Assembly: GCA_026985515.1 (NCBI GenBank)
Contig: JALSQH010000103.1
Coordinates: 1-13,782, forward strand
Direction: 5' to 3'
DNA length: 13,782 nucleotides
DNA from: a bacterium
GTDB lineage: Bacteria; JALSQH01
Shown piece after piece: positions 1 through 5,962 of the stretch (the first letter of the stretch is position 1; each line of letters begins with the position of its first letter). A program made the translations under genes and the position numbers. Under the pieces are notes generated by a model. It was not told the DNA's origin. It did not search any database and saw nothing but the letters and a program-made list of their open reading frames with translations.

Positions 1-324
1 CCTGAACTCACTTTTTCTGCTGCTTATAAATTAAAGAGTTACACAGAGTACAACAAAAACATTGATTCTGGAATTGACAGGAATCAAAACCTCTTTATGC
101 TCTCGGTCAAGTATCAGCCAAAGGACTATATTAACTTTCAGTGGATAGCTCTTTTCAGAAGAGACGACAAATCATTTTTCTCATTACCCTTTATTTCCTA
201 CAGTTTGATTGACGATTTTACAGTGACTGCAGGTGCAGTACTTTTCTATGGGAGGGAGGATAGTGAATTCGGTAAAATGAGGGATTACAGCAACCTTTTG
301 GTGGAAATAAAAGGAAGTTTTTAA
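1..324 (+). CDS. C-terminal end of an outer-membrane beta-barrel protein (5' end outside window)
   Basis: An open frame runs from base 1 to a TAA at 322-324, giving about 107 residues. The first in-frame ATG (97) lies inside the protein, so the real start is to the left of the window. The residues alternate polar and hydrophobic/aromatic in short stretches broken by charged turns, as in amphipathic transmembrane beta strands, and the chain ends in Gly-Ser-Phe. A terminal Phe is the usual signal for recognition by the Bam assembly machinery, so I place this protein in the outer membrane. The strand-turn pattern resembles large porin-like or DUF1302-like barrels, but the fragment is too short to name the family. 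The next gene encodes a secreted TPR protein 53 bases downstream, which may be a functional partner. Confident on the barrel class, not on substrate. Confidence 0.7.
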   Translation, partial: PELTFSAAYKLKSYTEYNKNIDSGIDRNQNLFMLSVKYQPKDYINFQWIALFRRDDKSFFSLPFISYSLIDDFTVTAGAVLFYGREDSEFGKMRDYSNLLVEIKGSF

Positions 325-343
325 AACTATTGTTTAAAACTAT
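320..343. repeat. Two copies of an 11-bp direct repeat
   Basis: TTTAAAACTAT occurs at 320-330 and again at 333-343, a 13-bp period. The first copy contains the stop codon of the outer-membrane gene. The second copy's AACTATA (338-344) also forms a 7-bp inverted repeat with TATAGTT at 356-362. The repeats lie just upstream of a TATAAT box, where a regulator could bind, but in such AT-rich DNA chance is a real alternative. Confidence 0.4.
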
Positions 344-356
344 AAAAAAATATAAT
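330..356 (+). promoter_or_regulatory. Possible promoter before the first TPR gene
   Basis: A perfect -10 box TATAAT lies at 351-356. The best -35 candidate is TTGTTT at 330-335 with a short 15-bp spacer, so the -35 is weak. Transcription would start near 363, giving a leader of about 15 bases that opens almost directly with the Shine-Dalgarno sequence of the next gene. Very AT-rich DNA makes chance -10 boxes likely. Confidence 0.35.
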
Positions 357-377
357 ATAGTTAAGAGGAGATCAATC

Positions 378-1193
378 ATGAAAATTAAGAAATTATTTTT
401 TTATTTAACTATCTTGTCATTCTTCTCTGCTATAGAGTTACGAGCTTCTTTTCAATGCAATGATGACTTTATAGTTATGCCTGAGAAGAACACCTTTCAA
501 AAACAACTGGATACCATTTTAAATAAAATTAAAAACAAACCTGTAACTATCAGTGATGATTGTAAGATTGGAATTTTAACAACATATCTGGCACAATTCT
601 ACTTAATAGATCGTAATTTTTCCAAAGCATTATCAATTTCCCGGATCGGCCTTAAATATATAAACATGGCTTTGAAATCTGATCCGAATAATGAATCTTT
701 GTTATATTGGAAAATAATGCTTTTAACAATTACACCTATAACATCAGGACCATTAAAAGCAATCAATACAATTAAAGAAATTAAATTACTGATAGAACAA
801 CAATTAAAAGCAGACCCTGAAAGTAAATTCAGAGATGGTGCCTGGTTGAGAGTATATGGAAGATTATATTTATTGGCTCCTCCATTTCCCTTAGGGTATG
901 GTGATCCTTATAAAGGAATAAATTATATAAAAAGAAGCATTAAACTATATCCCAACAACATAATCAATAACTTCCTCCTTGCTATTGGTTATGCTTTAAC
1001 AGGGGATAAAATAAAGGCAAGAGAGGAAGCAAAAAAGGTTTCATATTTTCTATCAGTGAACAACAAATATAAGTATCATTCATTCCTGAAAAAAGCAAAC
1101 GAAAACCTGCTAATGTTATTAAATTCTAAAGGGAAAATAATAAGAAATAAGACAATAGTGCAAAAGGTGATTTCATATATGTTGTTTTTTTGA
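378..1193 (+). CDS. Secreted TPR-type protein, TatT-like
   Basis: The product has 271 residues. I chose the ATG at 378 because AAGAGGAG (363-370) sits at good distance and the protein then begins with a typical signal peptide: basic MKIKK, a hydrophobic core to about residue 18, and an Ala-Ser cleavage region near 23-24. An upstream ATG at 330 would bury that signal. The mature part is helical, with paired-helix repeats typical of cryptic TPRs. It carries G154-R158-G161-R162 followed by P168, a pattern shared with the second TPR protein at 1970-2773. That architecture resembles TatT (TP0956-type) periplasmic partners of TRAP transporters. No TRAP transporter genes are visible, so any role as a transport scaffold is inference. 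There is no lipobox cysteine. Base composition is strongly AT-rich compared with the central operon, suggesting different ancestry. It follows an outer-membrane barrel gene and may act with it. Confidence 0.65.
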   Translation: MKIKKLFFYLTILSFFSAIELRASFQCNDDFIVMPEKNTFQKQLDTILNKIKNKPVTISDDCKIGILTTYLAQFYLIDRNFSKALSISRIGLKYINMALKSDPNNESLLYWKIMLLTITPITSGPLKAINTIKEIKLLIEQQLKADPESKFRDGAWLRVYGRLYLLAPPFPLGYGDPYKGINYIKRSIKLYPNNIINNFLLAIGYALTGDKIKAREEAKKVSYFLSVNNKYKYHSFLKKANENLLMLLNSKGKIIRNKTIVQKVISYMLFF

Positions 1194-1220
1194 GACAATT
1201 TGCTTAAAAAAGTGTATAAT
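1192..1220 (+). promoter_or_regulatory. Promoter of the putative toxin-antitoxin pair
   Basis: GAGACA at 1192-1197 (4 of 6 to TTGACA) and a perfect TATAAT at 1215-1220 are separated by exactly 17 bp. The predicted start is near 1227, about 13 bases before the ATG at 1240. The -35 box overlaps the last bases of the upstream TPR gene. Confidence 0.5.
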
Positions 1221-1239
1221 ATAAATTAAAGATGAAAAA

Positions 1240-1545
1240 ATGGATATTGTTTATTCCATCAACAATGTGCCAATAAGACTCACGGAAGAAAGGTGGATCC
1301 ATATTGTAGAAAACCATGATGATCTTGCTGGATATTATGAAGAAGTCTTAAAAACTGTAGAAGAACCAGACTATATAATCAAGGGGTATAAAGGTGCACT
1401 TATTGCTTTAAGAAAAATAAAAAACAAGTTTCTGGCTGTAGTTTACAAAGAACTAAAACAAAATGATGGTTTTATCATTACAGCTTATTTTACAGGAAAA
1501 ATCAAACTTAATAGGGAGGCAATTATATGGCGAAGGAAACATTAA
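1240..1545 (+). CDS. Small PBECR/RelE-like putative nuclease, possible toxin
   Basis: The 101-residue protein carries LTEERWIHIVENH at 14-26 with H21 and H26, then EEPDYI (41-46), and a C-terminal strand-rich part with GFIITAYFTGK (77-87). This arrangement matches, from memory of the family, standalone proteins of the phage-Barnase-EndoU-ColicinE5/D-RelE-like (PBECR) nuclease group, whose His/Arg residues are thought to act on RNA. The ATG at 1240 is the first good start. An ATG at 1232 is in another frame and stops soon. The ribosome site is weak (AAAGATG at 1228-1234). The 3' end overlaps the next gene by 19 bases, so the two are translationally coupled. A toxin role is inferred from size, overlap and partner; it is not proved by the sequence. 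The gene is AT-rich like its left neighbour. Confidence 0.55.
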   Translation: MDIVYSINNVPIRLTEERWIHIVENHDDLAGYYEEVLKTVEEPDYIIKGYKGALIALRKIKNKFLAVVYKELKQNDGFIITAYFTGKIKLNREAIIWRRKH

Positions 1546-1787
1546 GCGACGAATTAATTAAAGAAATATTCAAAGTAATCCCTTCACTTCTCAAATTACC
1601 AAACAGAAAAATGTGGATTGACTATGACAGGGATGCAGATGTGTTATACATAAGTTTTAAACGTCCTCAAAAGGCAACAGATTCAGAAATGACTAAAGAT
1701 GGGATACTCTTAAGATATAAAGGTGATAAACTTGTTGGAATAACTATTCTTGATGTATCCAGGAGAAGTACCAACTTATCAGATTAA
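1527..1787 (+). CDS. DUF2283-family protein, possible antitoxin
   Basis: The 86-residue protein starts at ATG 1527 behind a strong site AGGGAGG (1513-1519). Residues 1-28 form a predicted helical lead-in. Residues 29-80 match the DUF2283 pattern: MWIDYDRDADVLYISF, then a DGILLRY segment and a LVGITILDVSRR segment. DUF2283 proteins are small, uncharacterised and very often encoded next to short nuclease-like genes, as here, where the upstream frame overlaps by 19 bases. I infer an antitoxin or immunity role, but no DNA-binding motif is obvious, so autoregulation cannot be read from the sequence. The gene ends only 7 bases before the repeat-bounded stretch starting at 1794. Confidence 0.7.
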   Translation: MAKETLSDELIKEIFKVIPSLLKLPNRKMWIDYDRDADVLYISFKRPQKATDSEMTKDGILLRYKGDKLVGITILDVSRRSTNLSD

Positions 1788-1793
1788 GTTACA

Positions 1794-1920
1794 CCCAAAA
1801 TCTCAATAAACATACCTGATATTCTGCTGTCACCCTGAGAATGACAGCAGGTAAGGTGCTGATTTATAGGGATAAAAAGGCAGGCGGTAGACTAAGCAGG
1901 TTTCTATTTGAGAATTTGGG
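1794..1920. repeat. MITE-like 127-bp stretch with imperfect terminal inverted repeats
   Basis: The left end reads CCCAAAATCTCAA (1794-1806) and the reverse complement of the right end reads CCCAAATTCTCAA (1908-1920), a 12 of 13 match. Weaker similarity continues inward to a shared ACCTG (1814-1818 and the complement of 1897-1901). No coding frame lies inside. The size and non-coding content fit a miniature inverted-repeat element or a dispersed intergenic palindrome. I see no convincing target-site duplication, so mobility is inference. It fills most of the gap between the DUF2283 gene and the second TPR gene. Confidence 0.4.
1824..1850. repeat. Perfect 9-bp hairpin inside the repeat-bounded stretch
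   Basis: CTGCTGTCA (1824-1832) is followed by a 9-base loop and its exact reverse complement TGACAGCAG (1842-1850). ACCT at 1814-1817 can also pair with AGGT at 1854-1857. No T-run follows on either strand, so it is a poor intrinsic terminator. It is better read as the core of the surrounding element or as an RNA 3' structure. Confidence 0.6.
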
Positions 1921-1933
1921 ATAAGAGTACCTA

Positions 1934-1962
1934 TTGACATATTCCTCATCTTCCACTATCTT
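1934..1962 (+). promoter_or_regulatory. Strong promoter placed for a leaderless start
   Basis: A perfect -35 TTGACA (1934-1939), a 17-bp spacer and a -10 TATCTT (1957-1962, 4 of 6) predict transcription start at about 1969, one base before the ATG at 1970. No Shine-Dalgarno sequence lies upstream of that ATG, so the mRNA probably begins at or next to its start codon. Confidence 0.6.
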
Positions 1963-1969
1963 ATTTTAC

Positions 1970-2773
1970 ATGATGGGGAAAAAGAACATTGGATTTGTTT
2001 TTTTCATCTTCGCTTTATTCTCTTTTCCGCTTTTTTCCTCTCCTTTCTATGTGGAACAGTTACCTCCTGAGGAGAGAAATCTCTGGGACCACAGGGATGA
2101 TTTGAAAAATACCGAAAAACTATTCACGATTCTCTCAAACAGATACGCAGCTGGTGATACTTCTGAATCGCTTCTGATTCTCCTGCCACGTTTATCCTTC
2201 TGGTATGTTGAAAATTTGATGGACCGTGGAGTTAAAGATAAGGAGCAGCTTCTCAAAATAGCAGATGTAGGAATAAAAGCAGGCGAAAAATGTATGAAAC
2301 TCTATTCCGATGAACCCGGATGCTATTTCTGGTATGTGGTTACTCTCTCAAGGGCACAGTCTATAAAAGGAGTTTCAATAAGCACAATCTCTCTTCTTTC
2401 AAAAATGCAGAGGTTAATGGAAAAAGTTGATAAGATGGACCCTGACTACTTCTATGGGGGAACTTACAGATACCGGGGGAGAGTTATTTACGAGGTACCG
2501 TGGATTGTAAGAAAAGTAGCAGGACATTCGCTTCAGGAGGCGGTCGATTATTACAGGAAGGCTGAAAAAGTGGCTCCATATTTCTTCATGACCCATGTTT
2601 ATCTTGCAGAAGTGTACATAAAGATGAAAAAATACAAACTGGCAAGAAAAGAATTAGAATTCGTAATAAGGACACCGGTAAACAAAATACCCAATGTTAT
2701 CCCAGAAAATAAAAGATGGAAGAGAAAAGCTCTGGAGCTGAAGAAAAAGTACTACTCCCTTCTCTATGAATAA
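1970..2773 (+). CDS. Secreted TPR-type protein, TatT-like (second copy)
   Basis: I start at ATG 1970 (267 residues; ATG 1973 is equally possible) because the promoter lies just upstream and the longer TTG start at 1934 falls in the -35 box. A signal peptide follows: MGKKN, a Phe-rich hydrophobic core at about 8-22, and cleavage near SS-P at 23-25. The mature protein is all-helical with TPR-like helix pairs, including LQEAVDYYRKAEKVAP (188-203) and a KYKLARKELEFV segment (221-232). G163-R167-G170-R171 and P177 match the spacing of the same residues in the protein at 378-1193, so the two are probably distant relatives of the TatT type, which in spirochaetes pairs with TRAP substrate-binding proteins. 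No Cys lipobox is present. The gene ends only 3 bp from the convergent carbonic anhydrase gene. Its exact role is unknown. Confidence 0.65.
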   Translation: MMGKKNIGFVFFIFALFSFPLFSSPFYVEQLPPEERNLWDHRDDLKNTEKLFTILSNRYAAGDTSESLLILLPRLSFWYVENLMDRGVKDKEQLLKIADVGIKAGEKCMKLYSDEPGCYFWYVVTLSRAQSIKGVSISTISLLSKMQRLMEKVDKMDPDYFYGGTYRYRGRVIYEVPWIVRKVAGHSLQEAVDYYRKAEKVAPYFFMTHVYLAEVYIKMKKYKLARKELEFVIRTPVNKIPNVIPENKRWKRKALELKKKYYSLLYE

Positions 2774-2776
2774 CCT

Positions 2777-3301
2777 TTAAAGCCCAGAGTGTTTCTCCGC
2801 CAGCTCTGCATAGTGAAGAGCAGATGCTTTAAACTCCTCAATTTCTTTATCGGTCAGATCCCTTACAACCTTTCCAGGAGTCCCCATAATGAGGACTCCA
2901 GAGGGATAGCTTTTATTGGGTGGTATAAGAGTGCCAGCAGCAATTATGGTGTAATCAGAAATGTGAACATTGTCTAAAATTATGGCTCCCATTCCCACAA
3001 GAACATAATTTCCAATTTCTGCACCATGAATCATCACCCTGTGACCAACTGTAACAAAATCACCGATCACCGTTGGATACTTTGCTGTGGTAACATGAAT
3101 CATGCTGAGATCCTGAATGTTGGTAAAGCGACCAATCTTTATGTAATTTACATCTCCTCTCACAACGCAGTTATACCAGATACTGCTCTTCTCCCCAACT
3201 TTCACATCTCCTATCACATATGCACCTGGAGCAATGAAAACATCGGGGTGAAGCTGGGGCTTCACCCCTTCAAATTCAAGAATTTGCCCTTTAACTTTCA
3301 T
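2777..3301 (-). CDS. Gamma-class carbonic anhydrase family protein
   Basis: The 174-residue protein is a left-handed beta-helix made of hexapeptide repeats through roughly residues 20-135, with a C-terminal helix (151-170) packing against it. The three metal ligands expected for the Cam/YrdA group are present: H69 (IHVT), H87 and H92 (GHRVMIHG). R48, D50, Q63 and D64, equivalent to active-site and salt-bridge residues in the family, are also present. It probably forms a trimer in the cytoplasm and may interconvert CO2 and bicarbonate. Many short YrdA/PaaY-like members lack measurable activity, so the reaction is inferred. The ATG overlaps the end of ppdK by 11 bp and has no good Shine-Dalgarno sequence, so translation is probably coupled to ppdK. 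It is the last gene of the operon. Confidence 0.85.
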   Translation of the reverse strand: MKVKGQILEFEGVKPQLHPDVFIAPGAYVIGDVKVGEKSSIWYNCVVRGDVNYIKIGRFTNIQDLSMIHVTTAKYPTVIGDFVTVGHRVMIHGAEIGNYVLVGMGAIILDNVHISDYTIIAAGTLIPPNKSYPSGVLIMGTPGKVVRDLTDKEIEEFKASALHYAELAEKHSGL

Positions 3302-5948
3302 GTCTTATGGCAGCCTGTGCAGCAGCAAGTCTTGCTATGGGTACTCTGTACGGCGAACAACTCACATAGTTCAAGCCCACTGTGTGGAAGAAATCAATGG
3401 AATCTGGATCCCCACCATGCTCGCCACAGATTCCCAGTTTTATCTGAGGATTCACCTTTCTCCCCTTCTCTGCAGCAATTTTAACAAGCTGACCCACACC
3501 ATTAACATCTATGGTCATAAATGGATCTCTGGTAATAATCTCTCCCTCAATATACTTTTTCAGAAACTTTCCTGCATCATCCCTGCTTATACCAAGAGTT
3601 GTTTGAGTGAGGTCATTGGTTCCAAAGCTGAAGAATTCTGCAATTTCACCAATTTCGTCGGCAGTAAGAGCAGCCCTTGGTAATTCTATCATAGTTCCTA
3701 TTTTGTAAGGTACCTCAACTCCATATTTTTCAAAGACCCTCTTTGCTATCCCGGGTATCCTATCTTTAAAGAATTGAAGTTCTTTTTTGAATCCCACCAG
3801 AGGAATCATTATTTCAGGAAAAACTTCATATCCCTCTTTCTTAAGTTCACAGGCGGCCTCAAAAATTGCCTCAACCTGCATGTCGTAAATCTCGGGGAAT
3901 GTTATACCCAGTCTGCATCCCCTGTGCCCCAGCATGGGGTTAAACTCCCTGAGAGATTCTGCCTTTTCTTTGAGTTCCTTTGCACTCTTACCAATCTTGC
4001 TGGCAAGTTCCTCAATCTCCTCATCGGTATTGGGCAGAAACTCATGAAGTGGTGGGTCAAGCAACCTTATTGTAACCGGCAGGCCCTCCATAACCTTCAG
4101 AATACCATAAAAGTCGCTCTTCTGATACTCCTTCAATTTAGCCAGTGCATTCTGAAGATCCTCTTCATTATCAGCAAGGATCATCTGCCTCACTGCATCT
4201 ATCCTGTCTCCTTCAAAAAACATATGCTCGGTTCTGCATAATCCGATTCCTTCTGCACCAAATTTTCTCGCCACTTCAGAATCATGTGGAGTATCGGCAT
4301 TTGTTCTGACCCCAAGTTTCCTGTACTTATCAGCCATTTCCATCAATCTGCCAAAATAACCACCAAGTTCAGGCTCCACCATGGGAACCTGTCCCAGCAT
4401 CACCTCTCCCGTTGAACCATCAATTGTGATCCAGTCTCCTTTTTTCACAACAACTCCATCTTTTCCAGTAAACTTTTCCTCCTCATAATCAATCGTTATG
4501 TCACCGCATCCGACAACACATGCCTTACCCATCCCCCTTGCAACAACAGCAGCGTGACTTGTCATTCCACCCCTTGCAGTAAGAATTCCCTGGGCTGCAT
4601 TCATCCCTTTAATATCTTCAGGACTTGTTTCAATCCTCACCAGAATAACCTTTTCACCCTTCTCTGCCAGTTTTTCCGCTTCTTCTGCACTAAAAACCAC
4701 TTTACCGGTAGCTGCACCGGGAGAAGCGGGTAAACCAACACCTATAACCTTTTTGGGAGCTTTTGGATCTATCATGGGATGTAAAAGCTGATCAAGGGAA
4801 GAAGGATCTATTCTCATTATGGCTGTTTTTTCATCTATTAATCCTTCATCAACCATATCAACCGCAATTCTAACAGCGGCCCTTGCAGTCCTTTTACCCG
4901 TCCTGGTCTGTAACATCCAGAGCTTCATTTTTTCAATTGTAAATTCCATATCCTGCATATCTTTAAAATGATTCTCCAGGATCTCTGCAATTCTGACCAG
5001 TTCCTTATAAACATCGGGGAACTTTGCCTCGAGAGATTCATCTCCTCCCTCTTCCCTCGAAATAGGAATTGGCGTTCTGATGCCTGCCACCACATCTTCA
5101 CCCTGAGCATTGGGGAGATACTCTCCAAATATTCCCTTCTCACCTGTGGATGGATTTCTGGTAAATGCCACCCCGGTTCCACTGTCGTCACCAAGGTTAC
5201 CAAACACCATTGCAACAATATTTACTGCGGTTCCCAGATCATCAGGAATGTTATTTATTTTTCTGTACACAATTGCCCTTTCATTATTCCAGCTTCCAAA
5301 AACTGCACCTATTGCCTCCCACAATTGATCCCATGGATCCTGGGGAAAATCTTTTCCGGCCAGCTCCTTCACCCTTTCTTTTAGTATTTCAACAAGTTTT
5401 TTCAGATCCTCAGCGTCAAGTTCGGTGTCAAGCTCAACCCCCTTTTCCTCTTTCATCTTCTCAAGGGGCTCTTCAAGTTTTGACGCCTCTATCCCCATAA
5501 CAACATTACCAAACATCTGGATAAATCTTCTGTAACTGTCAAAAGCAAATCTTTCATTATTTGCCATCTTTGCAAGACCCCAGACAGTCTTATCATTTAA
5601 CCCGAGGTTAAGAACCGTATCCATCATCCCGGGCATACTGACGGGGGCACCAGACCTCACAGACACAAGAAGTGGGGCTTCCTCAGATCCAAATTTTCTT
5701 CCAATTATCTCTTCAATTTTTCTCATCCCTTCTTCAACCTGGGTCTTCAGCTCAGGAGGATAACTTCTGTTGTGCTGATAAAAATATGTACATACTTCAG
5801 TGGTAATGGTGAAACCCGGTGGTACCGGCAAGCCAATATTCGTCATCTCCGCCAGATTAGCACCTTTCCCTCCAAGAAGATTTTTCATTTCTGCATTACC
5901 GTCAGCCTTCCCATTCCCAAAGAAATAAACATATTTTTTCTCTGCCAC
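3291..5948 (-). CDS. ppdK: Pyruvate, phosphate dikinase
   Basis: This enzyme interconverts pyruvate, ATP and Pi with PEP, AMP and PPi in the cytoplasm. The 885-residue length is close to the family's ~875-900. The N-terminal ATP-grasp part begins with YVYFFGNG and GGKGANLAEM. The central phosphohistidine domain has GGMTSHAAVVARG with the carrier His near residue 465. The C-terminal TIM barrel holds FGTNDLTQTTLG and GICGEHGG with the catalytic Cys near 841. I chose GTG at 5948, not the longer GTG at 5966. AGGAGG lies 6 bases before 5948, and the resulting N-terminus (MAEKKYVYFFG) is the family's standard one. It lies 14 bp after glyS and overlaps the carbonic anhydrase gene by 11 bp. Use of PPi and reversibility fit an energy-limited anaerobe, which is inference. 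Confidence 0.97.
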   Translation of the reverse strand: MAEKKYVYFFGNGKADGNAEMKNLLGGKGANLAEMTNIGLPVPPGFTITTEVCTYFYQHNRSYPPELKTQVEEGMRKIEEIIGRKFGSEEAPLLVSVRSGAPVSMPGMMDTVLNLGLNDKTVWGLAKMANNERFAFDSYRRFIQMFGNVVMGIEASKLEEPLEKMKEEKGVELDTELDAEDLKKLVEILKERVKELAGKDFPQDPWDQLWEAIGAVFGSWNNERAIVYRKINNIPDDLGTAVNIVAMVFGNLGDDSGTGVAFTRNPSTGEKGIFGEYLPNAQGEDVVAGIRTPIPISREEGGDESLEAKFPDVYKELVRIAEILENHFKDMQDMEFTIEKMKLWMLQTRTGKRTARAAVRIAVDMVDEGLIDEKTAIMRIDPSSLDQLLHPMIDPKAPKKVIGVGLPASPGAATGKVVFSAEEAEKLAEKGEKVILVRIETSPEDIKGMNAAQGILTARGGMTSHAAVVARGMGKACVVGCGDITIDYEEEKFTGKDGVVVKKGDWITIDGSTGEVMLGQVPMVEPELGGYFGRLMEMADKYRKLGVRTNADTPHDSEVARKFGAEGIGLCRTEHMFFEGDRIDAVRQMILADNEEDLQNALAKLKEYQKSDFYGILKVMEGLPVTIRLLDPPLHEFLPNTDEEIEELASKIGKSAKELKEKAESLREFNPMLGHRGCRLGITFPEIYDMQVEAIFEAACELKKEGYEVFPEIMIPLVGFKKELQFFKDRIPGIAKRVFEKYGVEVPYKIGTMIELPRAALTADEIGEIAEFFSFGTNDLTQTTLGISRDDAGKFLKKYIEGEIITRDPFMTIDVNGVGQLVKIAAEKGRKVNPQIKLGICGEHGGDPDSIDFFHTVGLNYVSCSPYRVPIARLAAAQAAIRHES

Positions 5949-5954
5949 CTTTTC

Positions 5955-5960
5955 CCTCCT
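5955..5960 (-). promoter_or_regulatory. Ribosome binding site that fixes the ppdK start
   Basis: The - strand reads AGGAGG followed by GAAAAG and then GTG at 5948-5946. This 6-base spacing supports the shorter ppdK protein. The upstream in-frame GTG at 5966 has no comparable site and would overlap the glyS stop. Confidence 0.8.
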
Positions 5961-5962
5961 TT

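Noticed and set aside
1794-1920. CRISPR or tandem repeat array
   Set aside because: There is only one pair of inverted ends and one hairpin. No regularly spaced direct repeats are present here or elsewhere in the window.
1934-1969. TTG start for the second TPR protein
   Set aside because: The codon is part of a perfect -35 box, and the added residues would precede an otherwise standard signal peptide.
3026-4241. Several + strand frames of 120-155 codons
   Set aside because: All are antisense to the carbonic anhydrase gene and ppdK, which have complete catalytic motifs. Their translations look like low-complexity shadows.
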